DNA of 64,000 nucleotides from the NCBI GenBank assembly GCA_963708775.1, contig CAVPTI010000010.1, positions 62,001 through 126,000 on the forward strand, written 5' to 3'. Each line of letters starts with the position of its first letter. The stretch's first letter is position 1. The notes beneath the pieces were generated by a model. That model did not search any database and was not told where the DNA came from. It worked only from the letters and a program-made list of their open reading frames with translations. Below, piece by piece: positions 46,028 through 55,353 of the stretch. Source of the stretch: JAGVSR01 sp963708775. Lineage in GTDB: Bacteria; Pseudomonadota; Alphaproteobacteria; Rhizobiales; Hyphomicrobiaceae. The position numbers were made by a program, and so were the translations under genes.

Positions 46028-47131
46028 TCAGGCCTTCACACCCGCGCCAATCGCCGCCGGCGCGTGACCGTCGAGCGGCCACCGGGGCCGCGCCGCCGCG
46101 GAGAAATCGTCAACGTCGCCGAGCGCCAGCCGCTCCGCTCCCGCCCACGCGATCATCGCACCATTATCGGTGCACAACTTTGCAGGAGGAATGTGTAGCG
46201 AATACCCGCGTGAGGCGACCAGCGCATCGAGCCGTGCGCGCAGCGCCTTGTTGGCAGCCACCCCGCCGGCCACGACGAGCCGTCGCGGCGCGTCTGACCC
46301 GAGCCGCTCCTCGGCAATTGTCATCGCGCGCCCAACGCGATCCGCCACCGCATCCATGGCGGCCGCTTGAAACGACGCGCACAGATCGGCCACGTCGCCA
46401 TCCTTCAGTGGGACGAGGTCCATCGCCTTGCGCCGCACCGCGGTCTTCAAACCTGCGAATGAGAAATGTGCCTCCGCCCGCCCCATCAAAGGGCGCGGTA
46501 AAGCAAACCGCCGGGGATCACCGCCCGCCGCCAGCCGCTCCACCGCTGGCCCTCCGGGCTGTTCCAGTCCCAATAGCTTGGCCGTCTTGTCGAACGCCTC
46601 GCCGAGCGCATCGTCGATTGTCGTGCCCAGCCGCTCGTACCGCCCGACGCCGCGCACCAACAGAAGTTGCGTATGCCCCCCAGAAACGAGCAGCAGCAGA
46701 TACGGCGGACGCAGCCCCTCCGTCAGCCCGACGGTTAGCGCATGGGCCTCGAGATGGTTGATGGCCAGAAACGGCTTAGCCCCGGCAAGCGCGAGCGCCT
46801 TGCCCGTCACCATGCCGACAACCAGTCCGCCGACGAGGCCCGGCCCTGCCGTGGCAGCTATGGCGGACATGTCGGACAATGATTTCCCGCTGATTTGCAG
46901 GGCTTCTTCAATCAAATGGTCGAGACAGGAGACATGGGCCCTGGCCGCGATTTCCGGCACGACTCCGCCATATTTGCGGTGCTCATCCCATTGCGAGCGG
47001 ACCACGTTTGAGAGCAGTGTGCCGGTCCCGTCGGCTGCCCGTTCGACCACTGCCGCTGCCGTCTCGTCGCAGCTCGTCTCGATGCCGAGCACGGTCAGCG
47101 GCAGTCCCGGAGGCGGAGCGTTGGGCGACAC
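46028..47131 (-). CDS. tsaD: tRNA N6-threonylcarbamoyladenosine transferase TsaD
   Basis: Transfers threonylcarbamoyl to A37 of ANN-decoding tRNAs. VLGIETSCDETAAAVV at the start, NHLEAHALT with metal-binding His residues, LLLVSGGHTQL and VAGGVAANKALR. 367 residues with a GTG start. gpsA follows after 75 bases, a common order in this group; hemC diverges upstream. Confidence 0.96.
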   Translation of the reverse strand: MSPNAPPPGLPLTVLGIETSCDETAAAVVERAADGTGTLLSNVVRSQWDEHRKYGGVVPEIAARAHVSCLDHLIEEALQISGKSLSDMSAIAATAGPGLVGGLVVGMVTGKALALAGAKPFLAINHLEAHALTVGLTEGLRPPYLLLLVSGGHTQLLLVRGVGRYERLGTTIDDALGEAFDKTAKLLGLEQPGGPAVERLAAGGDPRRFALPRPLMGRAEAHFSFAGLKTAVRRKAMDLVPLKDGDVADLCASFQAAAMDAVADRVGRAMTIAEERLGSDAPRRLVVAGGVAANKALRARLDALVASRGYSLHIPPAKLCTDNGAMIAWAGAERLALGDVDDFSAAARPRWPLDGHAPAAIGAGVKA

Positions 47132-47254
47132 GGGTTTGCCGATCCTTGATCCAAGCCCTTCGGCGGGTTTGCAAATGAGGCGAAGGCAGGTCTAGAAAGG
47201 CGGCCGAGCCGTCGTTGAGACCACCTGCCTCGCCTACCACCTGGAGAAACATCC

Positions 47255-48178
47255 TTGCAAGAGCGCCACGTCCGCATCGGAACGCGCGGTTCCGCCCTCG
47301 CGCTCGCCCAGGCCCATGAAGTCCGCGCCCGCCTCATGGCTGCCCACGGCCTGCCCGAGACCGCATTCGAGATCGTCGTCATCAAGACGACCGGCGATAT
47401 GATCCTCGACCGCCCGCTCGCCGAAGTCGGCGGCAAAGGTCTGTTCACCAAAGAAATCGAAGAAGCCCTCTTCGAAAAGCGCATCGACTTGGCCGTTCAC
47501 TCCATGAAGGACATGCAGACGGCGCTCCCCGACGGTCTGACGATTGGCGCCACACTGCCGCGAGAAGATGTGCGCGACGCCTTCATCAGCCTGAAACATA
47601 AGAGCTTCGATAGTCTTCCCGAGGGTGCTGTCGTCGGCACCTCGTCGCTCCGACGGCAAGCGCAGATCAAGCGCATTCGCCCCGATCTTCAGATCGTCGG
47701 ATTCCGCGGCAACGTGCAGACCCGCCTAACCAAACTGCGCGATGAAGTCGCCGAGGCGACCTTCCTCGCATGCGCCGGCCTGCGCCGTCTCGGTCTTGCC
47801 GATCACATCACCGCAGCCGTGCCGATCGAGAGTATGCTGCCCGCCGTGGCGCAAGGCGCCATCGGCATCGAGATCCGCATCGACGACGACGATACCGCCG
47901 CCCTCATCGCACCCATGAACGACAAGACAACCGCCCTGTGCGTCACCGCCGAGCGCGCCTTCCTCGCCACGCTCGAAGGCTCCTGCCGCACACCCATCGC
48001 CGGCCTGGCGCGTCTCGAAGGCGGCACGCTCACGTTCAAAGGCGAAACGCTCTCACCCGACGGTCGCCTGCAAGTCGTCAGCACGAAAACAGGTCCCGCC
48101 AGCGCCGCAGCTGATCTTGGCGTCACCGTCGCCGACGATATCTTGAGCCGCGGCGGCCGGGAGGTCCTGCAGGGCTAG
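47255..48178 (+). CDS. hemC: Hydroxymethylbilane synthase (porphobilinogen deaminase)
   Basis: Joins four porphobilinogens into the linear tetrapyrrole. RIGTRGSALALAQA at the start, VVIKTTGD, AVHSMKDMQT, GTSSLRRQAQ, and the dipyrromethane-anchoring Cys in LEGSCRTPI (about residue 243). 307 residues. TTG start supported by GGAGA 8 bases upstream. hemD follows after 4 bases. Confidence 0.95.
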   Translation: MQERHVRIGTRGSALALAQAHEVRARLMAAHGLPETAFEIVVIKTTGDMILDRPLAEVGGKGLFTKEIEEALFEKRIDLAVHSMKDMQTALPDGLTIGATLPREDVRDAFISLKHKSFDSLPEGAVVGTSSLRRQAQIKRIRPDLQIVGFRGNVQTRLTKLRDEVAEATFLACAGLRRLGLADHITAAVPIESMLPAVAQGAIGIEIRIDDDDTAALIAPMNDKTTALCVTAERAFLATLEGSCRTPIAGLARLEGGTLTFKGETLSPDGRLQVVSTKTGPASAAADLGVTVADDILSRGGREVLQG

Positions 48179-48182
48179 CGCG

Positions 48183-48921
48183 ATGCACATCCTCGTCACG
48201 AGACCGGAGACGGAAGCGCCGAGGACAACGCGCAAGCTCGAAGCGATGGGCCACCGCGTCACGATCGCGCCGCTGCTCGACATCGTGACGGAAAGCCCCG
48301 CCATTGGATCTGTCGGGCGTGCAGGCGCTAGTCATCACAAGCCGCAATGCCGTCCACGCTCTGGCAGCCCACCCGCAGAAAGACGAACTCACCGCTCTAC
48401 CCGTGCTCGCCGTCGGAAAAAGCACCGCCGCCGCCGCCCGCGATGCCGGCTTCCGGGTCACGCTCGAGGGCAATGCCGGCGGCGCGGAACTGGCCACCCT
48501 GATCGCGAACGGTCTCGACTCCAACGCCGGGACCCTGCTCCACATCAGCGGCGAAGCCATTGCCTTCGATCTCGAACAGGCCCTGACACCCGCAGGCTTC
48601 ACCCTCCGCCGCGCGGTTGTCTACCGCAGCCGTCCCGCCACAGCACTGCCTTCAGCCGTCGCTGCATCCTTGCGCGCGGGTGATCTCGACGCGGTCCTGT
48701 TAATGTCCCCTCGAACCGCCACCGCGTGGTGCGCCCTCGTCGATGCTGCCGGCCTCAGCGAAAAAGCCCGAAGCCTCGTGCATCTCTGCCTGTCTTCCGG
48801 CGTTGCCGACGCTGTCCGCTCCCTCAACCCATCACGCATCGAAATTGCCGTTAAGCCCAACGAGGAAGAAATGCTTGCCCTCGCCGCCCGCTTATCGTCA
48901 AGTTCGGCCGATAGTCGCTAA
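48183..48921 (+). CDS. hemD: Uroporphyrinogen-III synthase (frameshifted)
   Basis: Cyclises hydroxymethylbilane with D-ring inversion. ILVTRPETEAPRT at the N-terminus is in one frame and ALVITSRNAVHAL and the rest in the next. The join is near 48299-48304, where skipping one base gives ESPA-LDLSGVQ. Total about 245 codons, normal for HemD. It sits directly after hemC. Loss would abolish haem synthesis, so an error is suspected. Confidence 0.9.
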
Positions 48922-49017
48922 CACCGGACAATCCAAGTCTTTTCCGGCTTTGCGGCACGTGAGCCGTCACCTGCTGAAGCATCCGTCCGCGCTCCTGCCG
49001 CCCTGAGGCTGATCCTT

Positions 49018-50646
49018 ATGACCGACAAATCGAATGACAAACCGACCGACAAAAAAGATCAGCCCGCGACAGACCCGAAGCGTCCGCACGCCACACTCGA
49101 CCTGAAGGCAACCGAACTCAAGCCGGATGCCGGCAAGGAGGCTGCGAAAAACACCGGCACGGCGAATGCCGCACCGAGCCCGGCCGCCTCTGCCTCCAGG
49201 CCCGCCGAACCGAAAAAACCAGAACCGCAAAAACCGGAACCACAAAAGCCAGCCGCCGCCGCGCCCGTCGCGCGCTCCCCCTCCGCCTTCACCCGTCTCG
49301 TGACCCATTTGGCCGCGGGCGTCGCAGGCGGCGGGATCGTCCTCTTCGGTGGTGATCGCATTGCATCGTTGACCGGAACCGCCACGCCCTCCGCCCGCGT
49401 CGAACAGGTCGCGACTGACCTCGACAAACGCATCGCCGCCCTCGAAGCCGCTCCAAAGTCCGACGCTTACGATCTCCTGCATTCGGCCGAAACCCGCCTC
49501 GCCAAAGTCGACCAGCTCGCAACCGACCTTGAAGCCTTACGCAGCGATCAAACCAAAGTTGCTGAAAAAGCCGAGAGCCTCGCCACATCCGTCGGTGGCG
49601 CGCAAGGACTTGCAGCTGTCGACACGCGGATCGCGGCTCTCGAAGACCAGCTGAAGACCTTGTCTGCCGCCGCCTCGTCCGACACGGGCGGCAACCGCAT
49701 CTCGGATATTGCCGCCGTCACCTCCCGCATCGCCGAATCCGAAGCTCGCGTCTCAGCCGAAGCGACTGCAATCCGCGACGGCCTCGCCCGCGAGATCGAC
49801 CAGCGCCTCGCAGCACGCGAAGATAGCGCAAAAACAGATCTCGCGCGTCTCACTCAATCCGTCGAGAAATTGAAGGCCGACCAAGCGCGGCTGGATAAGT
49901 CGGTGCAGGCGGCCCAGGAAGAGACCGGCCGCGTCGCCAGCAGCATCGGCGAGTTGCGCTCCACCATCGAGCAGCAAGGCAAGACCTTCGCCAAGACCGC
50001 TGACGTTGCCGCCGCCGTCACACCCGTCACCGGCCTCATCTCAAAGATTGAAGGCAGCCTCGAGGGCGTCCTCAAAAAGGAACAGGAACGCCAATCCAAT
50101 ACTGAGCGCATCGTCACGGCCCTTGAACTCGGCAACCTGAAGCGCGCCATCGAAAGCGGCAAGGGCTTCGCAAAGGAACTCGACGCGGTCAATGCCTCGT
50201 CCGGCGGACGCCTCGACCTTAAGCCGCTCGAGCAGTTCAAAACCACCGGCGTTCCATCCATGACAGAACTGAAGGAGCGCGCCCGCCCTGCCCTTCTCGC
50301 CGCACTTGACGCCGGATCCGTTGATCCCGGAGCCTCCGTCTGGGATCGCCTGCTGACCAGTGCAAAGTCCGTCGTCCGCGTCCGCAAAATCGACGCCACC
50401 GAAGACGACAATGGCCTCGAAGCCACCGTCGCCCGAATTGAAAAAGCATTGAATGAAAACCGCCTTCCGGACGTCCTCGCTGAAATCAAAAAACTGCCGC
50501 CGGAGTCCGCCTCCAAAATCGCGCAATGGCAAACAGAAGTCGCGGCCCGCAATAGCGTCGACGAGGCTATCGCCACCGTGGAGAATGAACTGAAAGCTGC
50601 GCTCACGGCGCCGGCCGCGGCATTGCCCGCAGCCCCGAAAGAGTAG
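49018..50646 (+). CDS. Alphaproteobacterial Mic60 (mitofilin family)
   Basis: 542 residues: a Pro/Lys-rich cytoplasmic N-terminus, one membrane helix near residues 98-116 (HLAAGVAGGGIVLFGG), about 300 residues of coiled coil, and a C-terminal mitofilin signature (WDRLLTSAKSVVRVRKI, then ARIEKALNENRLPDVLAEI). The homologue of mitochondrial Mic60, which shapes cristae junctions, lies in the haem cluster of alphaproteobacteria. Here it is between hemD and hemY, as expected. Confidence 0.88.
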   Translation: MTDKSNDKPTDKKDQPATDPKRPHATLDLKATELKPDAGKEAAKNTGTANAAPSPAASASRPAEPKKPEPQKPEPQKPAAAAPVARSPSAFTRLVTHLAAGVAGGGIVLFGGDRIASLTGTATPSARVEQVATDLDKRIAALEAAPKSDAYDLLHSAETRLAKVDQLATDLEALRSDQTKVAEKAESLATSVGGAQGLAAVDTRIAALEDQLKTLSAAASSDTGGNRISDIAAVTSRIAESEARVSAEATAIRDGLAREIDQRLAAREDSAKTDLARLTQSVEKLKADQARLDKSVQAAQEETGRVASSIGELRSTIEQQGKTFAKTADVAAAVTPVTGLISKIEGSLEGVLKKEQERQSNTERIVTALELGNLKRAIESGKGFAKELDAVNASSGGRLDLKPLEQFKTTGVPSMTELKERARPALLAALDAGSVDPGASVWDRLLTSAKSVVRVRKIDATEDDNGLEATVARIEKALNENRLPDVLAEIKKLPPESASKIAQWQTEVAARNSVDEAIATVENELKAALTAPAAALPAAPKE

Positions 50647-50658
50647 GAGCGCGTGGGT

Positions 50659-52104
50659 ATGGTGCGTCTGGTTTTGTTTCTCGTTGCGGTCCTTCTTCTT
50701 GCCTCCGGTCTCGCTTGGCTCGCAGACCGCCCCGGCAATCTGCTCGTCACGTGGGAAGGCTACGAGATCGAGACGAGCGTGTTCCGCGCCATAGTCATTC
50801 TCACACTCCTAGTCGGAGCAGCGATTGCTCTGTGGTCGCTCCTGCGCCAGATCTGGTCGAGCCCGGCCATGATCAGCCGCCAACTGACCCGCCGCCGCCA
50901 GCAGCGCGGTCTTGATGCGCTATCGAGCGGCATGATTGCCATTGGCGCCGGCGATCGCGCGTCCGCCAGCCGCGCCGCGATCCAGGCCCGCAAGGCGATC
51001 CCGAACGAACCGCTGACACATCTGCTGCGGGCGCAGGCCGCCCAGCTGACCGGCGACCGAGCCACGGCCCGGCGGATCTTCGAAGCGATGCTCGCCTCGC
51101 CCGATACCGAACAACTCGGCCTTCGAGGCCTGTACCTTGAAGCCCGTCGCGAAGGCGAAGCCGAAGCCGCCATACAATTCGCTGAACGCGCGGCTCGGCT
51201 GAATCCCCGTCTCGGCTGGCCACTGGAAGCCCAGTTCGAAATGCAGCTTAAAATTGGCGACTGGGCCGGCGCCGCCGAGACGACGGCACTCGCCAAGCGC
51301 CACGGTCATCTTGAACGTCACGTCGCCGATCGCCGCCGCGCATTGATGCTCGCAGCCCAAGCGCAAAAGATCGAAGACGCAGATCCCGACAAAGCCCTCG
51401 CGTTTGCAACCGAAGCCCACACGCTCGCCCCGGACCTCATCCCCGCCGCCGCCGTGGCTGGACGAATCCTTGCAGCACGCGGCCAGACGGCCAAAGCCGC
51501 AAAGATCATTCAGCGCACCTGGTCCAAATCACCGCATCCCGATCTCGCCGCCGCGTACGCCTACGCCCGTATTGGCGACAGCCCGCGCGATCGCCTCGAC
51601 CGCATCAAGCAATTGGCGCTCCTCAAGCCGCACGATGTCGAAAGCGGCGTTGCGTGGGCGACCGCTGCCATTGAAGCACGCGAATTCGGTGTCGCCCGCC
51701 ACGCACTGCAGCCCTTCCTGAAAAACAAACTTACCCGCCGGGTGGCCCGCCTCATGGCGCGCATCGAACTTGCCGATAAGAACGATGCAGGCCGCGCCCG
51801 TGAGTGGATCACACGCGCCGCCACTGCCGAACGCGATCCCGTGTGGACAGCAGATGGCAGCGTCCTCGATGCGTGGTCGCCCGTTTCGCCGGCAGGAACC
51901 CTCGATGCCGTCGAGTGGCGCCCGCCCATGATTGGGCCCGACGGCGACGCTGAAACGCTTGCCGCCGAGATCGCCGATCTTCTGGCCGTGGATCTCGACG
52001 ACGCCAAGCTGATCGAAGCCACCACGACTGGCAGCACGAATGGCAGCGGATCGATACCGACACCGCCTCGCGCGTCGCCCGAACAATTCGGACGACGCCA
52101 TTGA
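50659..52104 (+). CDS. hemY: HemY N-terminal domain and TPR protein
   Basis: About 481 residues. Two N-terminal helices (VLFLVAVLLLASGLAWLA and FRAIVILTLLVGAAIALW) carry the HemY_N domain, followed by tetratricopeptide-like repeats (LTHLLRAQAAQLTGDRATARRIF and on). Its role in haem synthesis is unproven despite the name. It starts 12 bases after the Mic60 gene; a GTG 6 bases upstream is an alternative start. Confidence 0.88.
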   Translation: MVRLVLFLVAVLLLASGLAWLADRPGNLLVTWEGYEIETSVFRAIVILTLLVGAAIALWSLLRQIWSSPAMISRQLTRRRQQRGLDALSSGMIAIGAGDRASASRAAIQARKAIPNEPLTHLLRAQAAQLTGDRATARRIFEAMLASPDTEQLGLRGLYLEARREGEAEAAIQFAERAARLNPRLGWPLEAQFEMQLKIGDWAGAAETTALAKRHGHLERHVADRRRALMLAAQAQKIEDADPDKALAFATEAHTLAPDLIPAAAVAGRILAARGQTAKAAKIIQRTWSKSPHPDLAAAYAYARIGDSPRDRLDRIKQLALLKPHDVESGVAWATAAIEAREFGVARHALQPFLKNKLTRRVARLMARIELADKNDAGRAREWITRAATAERDPVWTADGSVLDAWSPVSPAGTLDAVEWRPPMIGPDGDAETLAAEIADLLAVDLDDAKLIEATTTGSTNGSGSIPTPPRASPEQFGRRH

Positions 52105-52302
52105 AGACGTCACGACGGAGGTCAGGACCTCCACCCCCACTCCGCCATCATGACGAGATTGCGGCACTGAGCAGTCGGCTTTCTGAACAAATCGTCAGCC
52201 TAAAAACCGTCGAAATAGCAGGCAAATCTCTGCGCTGTTCACAACGGACCACGTCGCGCATTGTGCGTGCCGCACACGTCCGCAACCGAACAGCATGGGC
52301 CA

Positions 52303-52653
52303 ATGTACAGATCCTTGAGCGGCACGGACGCAGCCCCACTCCATCCCGGCGAAATTCTACGGGTCGATATGCTCCCCTATTTATCGATGACACCGGGGGA
52401 ACTCGCAGCCCACCTCGGATTGCCGCGAGCGGTTCTCGATCGCTTGCTCGCAGAACGCATCGCGATCACGCCCGATATTGCACAACGGCTGGGCCGCGCA
52501 CTCGGCCAAGGCGCCCATTACTGGCTGGCGCTACAGATGCAATACGATCTGTGGCAGGTCACCCAAACCGAACTTGAAGATGTGCGTCCCATCTCTTGGG
52601 AACGCCGCCCACGCAATCGCGTTCGCCCTGATGCCACAAGCGTCAGTTACTAA
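52303..52653 (+). CDS. HigA family antitoxin-like regulator without a toxin partner
   Basis: 116 residues. HPGEILRVDMLPYL, LAAHLGLPRAVLDRLLAERIAITPDIAQRLGRALG and YWLALQMQYDLW match the XRE-type HigA fold. A HigB toxin gene should lie next to it, but the 198 bases upstream hold no RelE-like ORF and an SDR gene follows. It may be a stand-alone regulator. Confidence 0.82.
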   Translation: MYRSLSGTDAAPLHPGEILRVDMLPYLSMTPGELAAHLGLPRAVLDRLLAERIAITPDIAQRLGRALGQGAHYWLALQMQYDLWQVTQTELEDVRPISWERRPRNRVRPDATSVSY

Positions 52654-52699
52654 TGATCCCGTAGAGGGTTGTATCCCACAGCCCTCATCGGCACATTAG

Positions 52700-53620
52700 A
52701 TGCCGATGATGAACGGTCTTGAATCTCTCGCGACACGCTGGATCAGCCGCTGGGCCCAACCTCGCGCCGAAGCAATCGAAGCAACGCGCGATCTCGCCCC
52801 CGCCGTGGTCGTAACAGGTGGCTCGAGCGGCATCGGATTAGCACTCGCTCATGAATTTGCGCGCCATTCGCAAGCCATCGTACTGATTGCGCGCACGGCC
52901 GGTCGCCTCGAAACCGCTGCCTTAGAAATATTGCAGCGGTATCCAAAGGTCCGCGTCGAGCAACTGAGTCTCGACATCAGCCGCCCCGAAGCGATCGACG
53001 TCTTGAGTTCGTGGCTTTCTGAGCAGCGCCTCTACTGCGATGTGCTTGTCAACAATGCCGCAATTGGACATTCCGGCCCGTTCTCGGCTGCGCCCCCGGC
53101 GAGACTCGAAACGCTCATCGCAACAAACGTGGCCGCAGTGGCTCGCCTCACACGCGCCGTGCTCCCGGCCATGCTGGCGCGCGGACGCGGTGGGATACTC
53201 ACGATATCGTCACTCGGCGCACTCATTCCGGGCCCTCACCAAGCGGCCTACTATGCCAGCAAAGCCTTCGCACTTTCCCTCACGGAAGCCATTGCATCGG
53301 AGGCCGCCGGCCGAGGCGTCCGCATCGCCGTTGTTCTACCGGGACCTGTGGAGACGCGATTCCATGCGCGCATGGACGCCGAAGGCTCGCTCTATCGTCA
53401 CATTCTCGCAGCAGCGACGCCCGAGCGTGTCGCCGCTCTGACCGTCCGCAGCTACCGGCTTGGCCGCCGTGTGATCGCACCGGGTTTAGTACCGACCATG
53501 GCGGTGCCCTTTCTGCGCATTCTTCCCCATGCTATTTCTGTTCCCATCGTGAACTGGCTTCTGGATACCGGACGGCCCGCTTTGCGATCTGACGAAGATA
53601 AATCTTCGCCGCAGCTCTGA
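52700..53620 (+). CDS. Short-chain dehydrogenase/reductase
   Basis: 306 residues. The Rossmann fold has TGGSSGIGLALA, LVNNAAIGHSG, the catalytic Ser in TISSLGAL and YYASK with Tyr and Lys. A C-terminal segment (TMAVPFLRILPHAISVPIVNWLL) is hydrophobic and may contact the membrane. Substrate unknown. Confidence 0.85.
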   Translation: MPMMNGLESLATRWISRWAQPRAEAIEATRDLAPAVVVTGGSSGIGLALAHEFARHSQAIVLIARTAGRLETAALEILQRYPKVRVEQLSLDISRPEAIDVLSSWLSEQRLYCDVLVNNAAIGHSGPFSAAPPARLETLIATNVAAVARLTRAVLPAMLARGRGGILTISSLGALIPGPHQAAYYASKAFALSLTEAIASEAAGRGVRIAVVLPGPVETRFHARMDAEGSLYRHILAAATPERVAALTVRSYRLGRRVIAPGLVPTMAVPFLRILPHAISVPIVNWLLDTGRPALRSDEDKSSPQL

Positions 53621-53709
53621 TTTTCGCATCTCGTTTGCAGCTTCGAAACGTTTTGCGGTTCATATGGTCGAAGCAGCCGGTTTTTTGTACCGCGTATCCG
53701 GATGCCCCA

Positions 53710-53762
53710 GCGGCGGTGGGCGATGGTCTTAACGACTAATGGCCACCGCCGCTTCGCATTTT
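53710..53762 (+). terminator. Probable terminator after the SDR gene
   Basis: 10-bp GC-rich arms (GCGGCGGTGG and CCACCGCCGC) with a 23-base loop, followed by TTCGCATTTT. It lies about 90 bases after the SDR stop, in a 247-base gap that holds nothing else I recognise. Confidence 0.55.
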
Positions 53763-53867
53763 CACCGTTTAGTGGGACAAAGGCCAAACCGGACGGGTAG
53801 CGCCTTCGAACGGCGAACCGTGCGCAGACAGAGTTTTCAGCCTCGCGGCGGTTAACGAGGTATTTGC

Positions 53868-55313
53868 ATGCTCCCAATTATTCCCGTCATCCTCTCGGGT
53901 GGATCCGGCACGCGGCTCTGGCCTCTGTCGCGTTCGATGTTTCCAAAACAGTTCATTAACTTCTTCAACGGTGGCGGCACGACGTTGCTCGGCGCCACCT
54001 TGCGCCGCCTCACACCCGATGCCGGCTTCGCTCCACCCATCATCCTATGCAACAACGATCATCGCTTCCTGGTGAAGGAAGAACTCGATCGCGCCGGACA
54101 GACGGCGAAATCCATTATTCTGGAGCCGGTCGCGCGCAACACCGCGGCAGCCATTACAGTCGCAGCGCTCGCTGCCGTCCGCGAACAGCCCAACGCTGTT
54201 CTCGTCGTGATGCCGTCCGATCATGCCGTCAAGAACGAAGCCCGTTTCGTAGAAGCCGTCCGCAATGCCGCCGAAGTTGCAGCCACGGGAAAACTCGTTC
54301 TGTTCGGCATCACGCCCGACAGTCCCCACACCGGCTACGGCTACATCAAACGGGGCGATGGCATAGAAGCCTTTAACAGCCGAGCCTTCACGGTCGATAA
54401 GTTTTGCGAGAAGCCGGACGCAAAGACCGCCGCAGATTACCTCGCCGAAGGCAACTACTTCTGGAACAGCGGCATCTTCGTTCTCAACGCCCACACGTTC
54501 CTTGACGAGATCGCAGCCCTCAACCCCGAAGTTCTCAAAGCCTCTCGCGCATCACTCGCCCTGGCCGCCGATGACCTCGGCTTCCTGCGCCTCGACCGGG
54601 ACTCATTTGCCGCCAGCCCGAACATCTCCGTCGATTACGCGGTCATGGAGAAAACCAAGGCCGCCGCCATGCTCCCGATCGATGTCGGCTGGAACGACGT
54701 CGGCTCCTGGTCGTCACTCTGGGAGATCGCCCCGAAAGACGCTAACGGCAACCACGCTCAAGGCGACAGCGTGCTCGAAGACACGTCGGGCTGTTATGTT
54801 CACTCAGAACGCGGGCTCGTCGCGACCATTGGCGTCGAGGATCTCATCATCGTCGACACGCCCGACGCACTTCTGGTCGCTGATAAAGCCCGCGCACAAG
54901 ACGTCGGCAAGATCGTTGCCACCCTGAAGCGCACCAATCGCAAGGAACAGGAACAGCACCTTCGCAATTACCGTCCTTGGGGCTACTTCGAAACTCTCAA
55001 CATTGGCCCGCGCTTCCAGGTCAAGCTCCTCCACGTCAAGCCCGGCGGCAAGCTGTCCCTGCAAATGCATCACCACCGGTCCGAGCACTGGATCGTCGTG
55101 CAAGGCACGGCAAAAGTCGTCATCGGTGACACCGAACAACTCGTGCGCGAAAACGAGAGCGTCTACATCATCGCCACGCAGTGGCACCGCCTCGAAAACC
55201 CTGGCAAGGTTCCTCTCGAACTCATCGAGGTCCAGATCGGCACCTACCTCGGCGAAGACGACATCATCCGGACCGACGACGTCTATCGCCGCGCTCCGGA
55301 AGAAACCAAATAA
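53868..55313 (+). CDS. Mannose-1-phosphate guanylyltransferase/mannose-6-phosphate isomerase
   Basis: Bifunctional type II enzyme (ManC/AlgA/XanB type), 481 residues, supplying GDP-mannose for surface polysaccharides. The pyrophosphorylase domain opens VILSGGSGTRLWPLSR and has FCEKPD and GWNDVGSW. The C-terminal cupin isomerase domain has YRPWGYFETL, the metal-binding QMHHHRSEHWIVVQG and ENESVYI. No polysaccharide cluster is adjacent, apart from a glycosyltransferase 3 kb on. Confidence 0.93.
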   Translation: MLPIIPVILSGGSGTRLWPLSRSMFPKQFINFFNGGGTTLLGATLRRLTPDAGFAPPIILCNNDHRFLVKEELDRAGQTAKSIILEPVARNTAAAITVAALAAVREQPNAVLVVMPSDHAVKNEARFVEAVRNAAEVAATGKLVLFGITPDSPHTGYGYIKRGDGIEAFNSRAFTVDKFCEKPDAKTAADYLAEGNYFWNSGIFVLNAHTFLDEIAALNPEVLKASRASLALAADDLGFLRLDRDSFAASPNISVDYAVMEKTKAAAMLPIDVGWNDVGSWSSLWEIAPKDANGNHAQGDSVLEDTSGCYVHSERGLVATIGVEDLIIVDTPDALLVADKARAQDVGKIVATLKRTNRKEQEQHLRNYRPWGYFETLNIGPRFQVKLLHVKPGGKLSLQMHHHRSEHWIVVQGTAKVVIGDTEQLVRENESVYIIATQWHRLENPGKVPLELIEVQIGTYLGEDDIIRTDDVYRRAPEETK

Positions 55314-55315
55314 TC

Positions 55316-55343
55316 AAAAAATCGCCGGCTCATCAGCCGGCGA
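55316..55343 (-). terminator. creA terminator
   Basis: 9-bp stem TCGCCGGCT/AGCCGGCGA with a 4-base loop. On the minus strand it is followed by TTTTTTG. It may also serve the convergent GDP-mannose gene. Confidence 0.88.
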
Positions 55344-55353
55344 ATTCCTTGCC

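Noticed and set aside
52105..52302. A HigB-type toxin gene upstream of the HigA-like gene
   Set aside because: The gap is too short and its open frames show no RelE-fold motifs.
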